A DNA stretch of 9,451 bases, from positions 1 to 9,451 of the forward strand of contig JALURD010000191.1 of assembly GCA_027057815.1 (NCBI GenBank). The letters run 5' to 3'. Both the position numbers and the translations under genes were made by a program. Source of the stretch: Acidilobaceae archaeon (GTDB lineage: Archaea; Thermoproteota; Thermoprotei_A; Sulfolobales; Acidilobaceae). Position 1 is the first letter of the stretch. Each line of letters opens with the position of its first letter. Positions 6,201 through 9,451 of the stretch are shown here, piece by piece. A model generated the notes under the pieces. That model worked only from the letters and a program-made list of their open reading frames with translations. It was not told where the DNA came from and did no database searches.

Positions 6201-7440
6201 CATAGGTTATGAACGGTTCGTCGGCGAAGCTCTTGTCTGCCAGCGAGTCAGGAGCTTCTGGTACTGCTCCTCCTGTTAGGGTTGATAGCGCCTTCATTAG
6301 GAGATAGTAGGCGGTTGATATGTCGGCGTAGAACCCGTCGAAGGTGCCATCTCCGTCAACGTCTACGACTATTATGGGCGTGGCTAGGAGGACATAGCCA
6401 GCAAAGGGTATTCGATACGAGTACACAGGGTAAATATAGTAAAACTGGTAGGCCAGGCCGAACGTTATGTTGCCCTTTATATCCGATGGGACTGTGTAAG
6501 TGGTGTTTGTCACGTTTATCTCGAAATAGAAGTCTGCATCTGCATATACATTGTATGCGTAAACCCATGCACTATAGTCTAGGACGAACTGGCCTAGGAG
6601 TGGTATGAAACCAACTATGTAGCCCTGGTACCAGCCGGGTATGTATATCGTGTCGTCGCTCACTCTCTCTGTCGGGTTGCCTGTATAAACGAAGCCAGCC
6701 ATGTCTGCGTCGAAGAGTAGAGGCATGCCGTCCTCGTCTCTGGCTATCTTGTCCACACCCAGGTCGGGTGATCCCATGTCTACTCCGGTATCGACTACGC
6801 CAACTTTTACTCCCTCACCTGTTATCCCATACTCTTGCCATACCCTGTCAGCGCCTAGCAGGGTTGGAGCACTGTAGAACATGTAGCCGGATCCTGCTCC
6901 AGAACCCCCTGCCTGCAGCGGTTCAGGTTTACCCGTTAATGCAGCCTCCTCAGGGGGCTTGACGGGGGTTAGCATCTCGGTTATCGGTTTCTGAGGCTCC
7001 ACCCATAGGACGAAGGGGAGCTTAGCTAGGGCCTCCACCTGATCCTGAGTAGCCAGGGCGTAGGCTATACCAATCATTCCAGGCGCTAATGCAGAGGTGA
7101 CCCTATAAACTGTCTCCTTGATTTGCTGGAGGGCCTTCTGGCCCCCGTAGAAGTAAATCGTTATTCTTGCCAGGCCTTCAGGCGGTGAATCAATAGCCGA
7201 CAACCTCTTAACTACAAGGAGCCTCTTAGCTGCATCGCTTACTTCGGGAAGGGTTGGCGTGTACGCCTTCTCGTCTAAGAGGCCTGGGTGAACCTTAGCC
7301 TTCCACGTATCCTGCTGTGTCGGTGTTGACAGGTTCATCTGGGTGGCTGAAGCGCTTAGGGGCATCAGGGCGGGGAGAGCCATGATTGCCACGAGTACAA
7401 CCGCCAGTATAAGACCTCGACTCAAGAGCATCCCCACCAT
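3211..7440 (-). CDS. Secreted subtilisin-like (S8) serine protease, 1409 aa
   Basis: This is an extracellular endopeptidase precursor of the S8 (subtilase) family, comparable in size and layout to pyrolysin-type archaeal proteases. A Sec-type signal peptide spans residues 1-32 (hydrophobic core LILAVVLVAIMALPALM, cleavage likely after ASA). A propeptide follows, with an I9-like inhibitor domain at about 91-153. The catalytic domain starts near 185: Asp217 in VGVVDTGVD, His485 in DFHGHGTSVA, oxyanion Asn607 in HAAGNGG and Ser704 in GGTSEATP, with SWSDRGPT and KPDV between. About 268 residues separate Asp and His, against about 30 in subtilisin, and the insert holds two Asp-rich calcium-loop-like motifs (DVDGDGTFDG at 360-369, DFTGDGVVDF at 421-430). 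A third, DLNDNGIPD, is at 960-968. The C-terminal 600 residues look like beta-sandwich domains. There is no C-terminal membrane anchor, so the product is released or S-layer bound. ATG 7440 has no clear ribosome site; ATG 7431 is an alternative. Confidence 0.95.
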   Translation of the reverse strand: MVGMLLSRGLILAVVLVAIMALPALMPLSASATQMNLSTPTQQDTWKAKVHPGLLDEKAYTPTLPEVSDAAKRLLVVKRLSAIDSPPEGLARITIYFYGGQKALQQIKETVYRVTSALAPGMIGIAYALATQDQVEALAKLPFVLWVEPQKPITEMLTPVKPPEEAALTGKPEPLQAGGSGAGSGYMFYSAPTLLGADRVWQEYGITGEGVKVGVVDTGVDMGSPDLGVDKIARDEDGMPLLFDADMAGFVYTGNPTERVSDDTIYIPGWYQGYIVGFIPLLGQFVLDYSAWVYAYNVYADADFYFEINVTNTTYTVPSDIKGNITFGLAYQFYYIYPVYSYRIPFAGYVLLATPIIVVDVDGDGTFDGFYADISTAYYLLMKALSTLTGGAVPEAPDSLADKSFADEPFITYGSEVIARDFTGDGVVDFSLGALAAAFYDYWGVFGDTYYLDWISDWEPGALVVPGLDTEGGQWVDILYDFHGHGTSVAHVIAASGTVERPVAGVGFQGTVTMPGIAKGAKVGGAPALFNGDVVTAQLWLAGFDLVDPATFTWTYTGKHQVDIISNSWGSSWLLYTGYASDADPTGLWQAYIMAVSGTVIVHAAGNGGPGWGTVTMPGATPLIITVGAATDFYYRPFFGAALDAAYLPGGWGQVISWSDRGPTQFGFVKPDVTNIGSFEWAGTRAIDAAWDGRYTYDLFGGTSEATPMTSGVVALIIQALRQAGVDYDPFLVKVILKSTATDMGYNPFSQGSGFVNAYEAVKTVLEGGVIAYSYETPHAILSLFDETFAALLGVSPSDVHGLFFDAGAKDTAIYPGVMKPGDSKTLELKVEVLGGGSVNVSLHDYAFFKSEAMPLSQALNVAGSFLAFMTQDYTLGVIPAAGFITTEDGKVYLNLTGLPPGTRLVIPITDEMAKADFAVLDLAIPANVYFAPNPDDPYGRPDVGTPAIILGPELSVWFDLNDNGIPDAVDGYWEVARLGYDIREGPVAHLEIGNAQDAIMKAAEAAASILGLNATDLAAKAKLVVDLRVFANDYYGAPGYEMVPLNGGLNIYMKGDCLMIHGYPVELTVDGEASVPVTITVPDFLAPGVYEAYLVIETDAQKILVPVSIPVAYVVDLSDGRSTFTFSGFPQPFLYDNYMFRGALDQGWRPETGDWRTYPILVKDPDMRASTLTVKVHWSNMYADYDVGLIGPGLNTWGVVDFSFLTYVDAAVLGAKLTMPYVVGVYGYFDWPKPGMAAFIAPLDPLRSLFTGEEYTLYWLVIHQKFSDATSERVFTVLHFGSIVGANTITAPQGGVASKTFVYYGLEYMPYTPTETVLGVTVIPLEGQANTPGITADVYTGGSGSVKIYSVAVDASSADAGAYLAVATTFSDALSVAVGINVGGGVALPYYAPLIYNTVFGVYVQGSS

Positions 7441-7478
7441 TAACCGGTGGTCGATTCGTAGAATTAGCGTGTTACAGG

Positions 7479-7486
7479 AATTTAAC
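7479..7486 (-). promoter_or_regulatory. TATA box of the protease gene
   Basis: The minus strand reads AGTTAAATT across 7479-7487, just below the stop of the methyltransferase gene (7489-7491). It predicts initiation near 7455 and a short leader of about 14 bases without a Shine-Dalgarno match. The protease may therefore be transcribed on its own rather than only by read-through. Confidence 0.45.
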
Positions 7487-7488
7487 TC

Positions 7489-8673
7489 TTAACCCAAGCG
7501 TTTACGCCGCAAATGAATAAACGCCCCCTTTAGGTAATCCAGGTACTCCTCACCTCTGAAAACGTGGTCGGGCCCCGCTCCCCGTAGGCTCCCCATTATT
7601 GAGTACTCCCATCCCTCCCTGGATAAGGCGTAGCTCACAACCCCTAGGAATAAATCCCTCGTCAGGAAGTAGCTGCAACTGCTCAGGTAGATAATACCAC
7701 CCTCCCTAACCCTTCTGGAGGCCCACCTGTAGACTGCCGAGTACGCGCGCATACCCCGTTCTAGCTGGTCCTTCTCCTGTATGAAAGCTGGCGGGTCAAC
7801 GACCACTAAATCGAAGCTGGCTTCAGGGATGCCGCCCATGTGGTCCCAAAGACTGCCAGCCACTATCTTATAGCTTCTCACATTGTTAAGTTTCAGGTTC
7901 TCTTTCAGGATTTCAACAGCTACCGGATCCTCCTCCAAAAAGACTACTTCCCTAGCCCCAGCTAGGTAGGCGTGTATACCGAATGCCCCAGTATAGGCGA
8001 AGACGTCGAGTACCCTGCCGCCTTCCATTGCTAGTTTGTATAACTCGAGCCTGTTAGGTCTTTGGTCGAGAAAGAAGCCAGTCTTCTGGCCCCTAACCAC
8101 GTCAACCACGAACTTAGCGTTACCCTCCTCTATAACAGTCCTTTCCTTCTTACCGAGTAGCCAGCCTGCCACAGGCTCAAGGCCTATGTCACGTCTGCTC
8201 CTCTGCGTGCTCTTGTTATACACGTGGCTAACTCCAATTAGCTTCTTTAGTTCTCTGGCTATGAAGTCTAGATGAGCATCAATGGCGGCACTACTACTCT
8301 GTAAAACGGCGACGTCAGAGTACACGTCTACTATGAGCCCTGAGAGTAGGTCGCCGTCGCTGTTAACTAGCCGGAACGACCCGAGCTCATCGAGCCTATA
8401 GATCCGCCTTGTCTGCAACGAGAATTCAAGCCTGTAACCAATGACTTCCCTGGGGTCCCTCCACTCGCAAGGACCATGGCTCACTACGCGGAGAGCTACA
8501 GGGCCCACAGGCTCCCATAGAGCACAGGCTACGGGATCCCCGTTAGGCGCTCGGGCTTCCACCAAATCGCCCGGCTTCAACGGCTCCTTAGAGCTGACCC
8601 ACTTCCTATAGACTACCGCCGTGCCCCTGGCGAGCTTTCGCAGCCCCTCCCCTGTTACTTTAACTATATTCAC
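7489..8673 (-). CDS. RlmI-like class I SAM-dependent rRNA (cytosine-C5) methyltransferase, 394 aa
   Basis: This is a predicted cytosolic S-adenosylmethionine-dependent RNA methyltransferase of the RlmI/YwbD family (COG1092), whose E. coli member makes m5C in 23S rRNA. An N-terminal PUA-type RNA-binding domain spans about residues 1-75, and an EEHEE-like linker domain follows. The family signature GQKTGFFLDQRPNR is at 195-208. Motif I (VLDVFAYTGAFG) is at 221-232, the acidic residues after it (FLEED) are at 245-249, and motif IV (VVDPPAF) is at 291-297. The likely catalytic Cys333 is in SSCSY. All motifs are intact and the length is normal. The GTG start at 8673 is chosen because GGAGGG lies at 8683-8688, nine bases upstream, and no better ATG follows near the PUA domain. 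It sits 65 bases below the NUDIX gene and 48 above the protease. The exact target nucleotide in this organism is inferred from family only. Confidence 0.93.
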   Translation of the reverse strand: MNIVKVTGEGLRKLARGTAVVYRKWVSSKEPLKPGDLVEARAPNGDPVACALWEPVGPVALRVVSHGPCEWRDPREVIGYRLEFSLQTRRIYRLDELGSFRLVNSDGDLLSGLIVDVYSDVAVLQSSSAAIDAHLDFIARELKKLIGVSHVYNKSTQRSRRDIGLEPVAGWLLGKKERTVIEEGNAKFVVDVVRGQKTGFFLDQRPNRLELYKLAMEGGRVLDVFAYTGAFGIHAYLAGAREVVFLEEDPVAVEILKENLKLNNVRSYKIVAGSLWDHMGGIPEASFDLVVVDPPAFIQEKDQLERGMRAYSAVYRWASRRVREGGIIYLSSCSYFLTRDLFLGVVSYALSREGWEYSIMGSLRGAGPDHVFRGEEYLDYLKGAFIHLRRKRLG

Positions 8674-8720
8674 GTTAACGCTCCCTCCAAGTGAGGGCGG
8701 GGAGGGTTAGAGCGTTTAAC
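8674..8720 (-). promoter_or_regulatory. Imperfect inverted repeat over the methyltransferase leader
   Basis: GTTAACGCTCCCTCC at 8674-8688 is mirrored by GGAGGGTTAGAGCGTTTAAC at 8701-8720, allowing a one-base and a four-base bulge. On the minus strand the downstream arm contains the GGAGGG ribosome site (8683-8688). In a transcript starting above 8720 it could pair with CCCTCC at 8701-8706 and hide the ribosome site. The upstream arm also contains TGTTAAAC, a possible TATA box at 8714-8721. A start from that box (near 8692) would omit the upstream arm, so read-through RNA and short RNA would differ in structure. Confidence 0.4.
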
Positions 8721-8738
8721 AGTATACTGATTTAGAGC
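8721..8738 (-). promoter_or_regulatory. AT-rich candidate promoter between NUDIX and methyltransferase genes
   Basis: The minus strand holds CTCTAAATC (8730-8738) and the perfect palindrome AGTATACT (8721-8728), both usable as TATA boxes, ahead of the methyltransferase. The AGTATA half-site also occurs in the 2736-2756 inverted repeat. The true box among these and 8714-8721 cannot be chosen by eye. Confidence 0.3.
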
Positions 8739-9308
8739 TTAGTGTTGACTTGATAGGTTGAGTGCTCTCGCTAAACTCCTCAGTATCCTCATCGTGAGCC
8801 CCCAGAGTACTAAGCCTCCAGGCAGCATGTAACCGGTCACAACCCCACGCCTGAGATGCACAACGGGTCCGGGCTCCCTCTTAAATAACTGGAGATCCAC
8901 CCAGGCGACCGCGTCCACCTCCCTGCTTGAAGGCCTCGGATCCAGAGGCCCGCTGGGTACGGCTACAACCGGAGCCACCTTAATTCTCCCAGAGACTGTT
9001 CTATGCGTCTCCATGACCCCAACGACTTTAACGCTTGAGGGATGCACACCCGCCTCCTCCCAGGCCTCCCTCAATGCAGCCTCGACCGGGCTCTCGCCGT
9101 CCCTAAGTCTGCCGCCAGGCAGAGCCGTGTCACACGCCCACGGAGAATCATCGTCGCAGGATTTCCTAACCACTAACACCCTACACCCAGCTATGAGAAC
9201 TAGAACGGCTGCATCGACGGGTTCGGGGCCCCCGAGGCCTCGCATGCGGGCCTTGACCCCACCCGCAAGGCAGTCGGTAGCCGGGTCGCACCCGGGTTCA
9301 CAGCTCAC
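8739..9308 (-). CDS. NUDIX hydrolase, CoA-diphosphatase-like, 189 aa
   Basis: This is a predicted cytosolic Mg2+/Mn2+-dependent pyrophosphohydrolase that cleaves a nucleoside diphosphate linked to another group. The NUDIX box is complete: Gly66, Glu72, then REAWEEAGV at 80-88 (consensus G-x5-E-x7-REUxEExGU). The late motif LPGGLVLWGLTMRIL (162-176) resembles the ending of CoA/acyl-CoA diphosphatases, so CoA-type substrates are the first guess; ADP-ribose or dinucleotides remain possible. The domain begins near residue 31 (VDAAVLVLIAG). The start is uncertain. GTG 9308 gives an N-terminal extension with Cys3, Cys7 and Cys13 but no ribosome site. ATG 9245 would remove 21 residues and begin MRGLGG. 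An in-frame stop lies 21 bases above GTG 9308. It is divergent from tRNA-Trp and shares its AT-rich promoter core. Confidence 0.88.
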   Translation of the reverse strand: MSCEPGCDPATDCLAGGVKARMRGLGGPEPVDAAVLVLIAGCRVLVVRKSCDDDSPWACDTALPGGRLRDGESPVEAALREAWEEAGVHPSSVKVVGVMETHRTVSGRIKVAPVVAVPSGPLDPRPSSREVDAVAWVDLQLFKREPGPVVHLRRGVVTGYMLPGGLVLWGLTMRILRSLARALNLSSQH

Positions 9309-9356
9309 CGGCCCAGGGCCCCCAAACCCCTACATCTCAAGTCTCATCCTAGGCAG

Positions 9357-9370
9357 ATTAAGCTTATACC
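9357..9370. promoter_or_regulatory. Shared divergent TATA region for tRNA-Trp (+) and NUDIX gene (-)
   Basis: ATTAAGCTTATACC contains the palindrome TAAGCTTA (9359-9366). On the plus strand GCTTATAC (9362-9369) lies about 45 bases before the tRNA, so transcription would begin near 9391 with a short 5' leader. On the minus strand GCTTAAT (9358-9364) would give a start near 9335 and a leader of about 27 bases for GTG 9308. It is the only AT-rich block between the two genes. Confidence 0.5.
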
Positions 9371-9410
9371 CCCAAGCCCAGTATGACACACGAGTGGGAG
9401 GGGTGGCCCT

Positions 9411-9451
9411 GGGCCCGTAGCTCAGCCAGGCAGAGCGGCGGGCTCCAGACC
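9411..9451 (+). tRNA. tRNA-Trp (anticodon CCA), 5' part, cut by the window edge
   Basis: The 5' acceptor strand GGGCCCG (9411-9417) is followed by TA. The D-arm GCTC/GAGC (9420-9423 with 9433-9436) encloses a loop with A14, G15, G18-G19 and A21 in consensus places. The anticodon stem GCGGG (9438-9442) leads into the seven-base loop CTCCAGA (9443-9449), giving anticodon CCA at 9445-9447 after the invariant U33. The last two bases, CC, can pair with the stem's GG, as expected for an uninterrupted tRNA. Archaeal tRNA-Trp often has an intron after position 37, and the window is too short to exclude one. The variable loop, T-arm and 3' acceptor strand lie outside. Confidence 0.9.

Noticed and set aside
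9245..9318. A GC-rich stretch that loosely resembles a tRNA remnant, with GGTTCACAG similar to a T-loop and CCGGCCCA similar to an acceptor end.
   Set aside because: The T-stem does not pair, position 58 of the supposed loop is C rather than A, and the stretch is explained as the 5' end of the NUDIX reading frame.
9013..9420. A 135-codon plus-strand frame opposite the NUDIX gene and its promoter.
   Set aside because: It lies antisense to a clear NUDIX domain, is Pro/Ser/Thr-rich as expected for a shadow of GC-rich coding DNA, and runs into the tRNA gene.

Overview
The window looks like a piece of a hyperthermophilic crenarchaeal chromosome. The evidence is GC-rich DNA, AT-rich TATA boxes about 25-45 bases ahead of genes, Shine-Dalgarno matches of the GGTG/GTGATC/GGAGG type, GTG starts, a large secreted subtilisin-like protease of pyrolysin/STABLE-protease style, and an archaeal-type tRNA-Trp. 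The GC level and protein style fit Desulfurococcales such as the Pyrodictiaceae, but this is an impression from sequence, not a database match.

Layout. (1) Positions 33-506 (+) and 530-1027 (-) are two convergent genes I cannot name. (2) Positions 1028-1327 are a divergent intergenic control region with TATA boxes for both sides and a palindrome lying on the rightward TATA box. (3) Positions 1328-1729 (+) encode a small hotdog thioesterase of the FlK (fluoroacetyl-CoA thioesterase) fold family with the Thr/Glu/His catalytic residues in register. It runs tail-to-tail, with an 11-base overlap, into an aldo/keto reductase at 1719-2678 (-). (4) Positions 2679-2808 are a second divergent control region with a perfect 7-7-7 inverted repeat. 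(5) Positions 2809-3177 (+) are a small Cys-containing unknown gene. (6) Positions 3211-7440 (-) are a 1409-residue secreted S8 protease with an unusually large insertion inside its catalytic domain. (7) Positions 7489-8673 (-) are an RlmI-type PUA/SAM rRNA methyltransferase, and 8739-9308 (-) a NUDIX hydrolase resembling CoA diphosphatases. (8) Positions 9411-9451 (+) are the 5' half of tRNA-Trp(CCA), cut by the window edge and divergent from the NUDIX gene.

How the genes relate. The three leftward genes at the right end (NUDIX, methyltransferase, protease) point the same way with gaps of 65 and 48 bases. Each gap holds its own candidate TATA box, so they may be separately transcribed. The thioesterase and aldo/keto reductase both act on small molecules (acyl-CoA and carbonyl substrates), but they are convergent, so no shared operon is implied. 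I see no CRISPR array, insertion sequence, phage gene, toxin-antitoxin pair or defence cassette. The most notable items are the architecture of the protease, the FlK-like thioesterase that lacks FlK's fluoroacetyl-specific lid, and several symmetric elements on or beside promoters. I did not find convincing evidence of a new multi-gene system.
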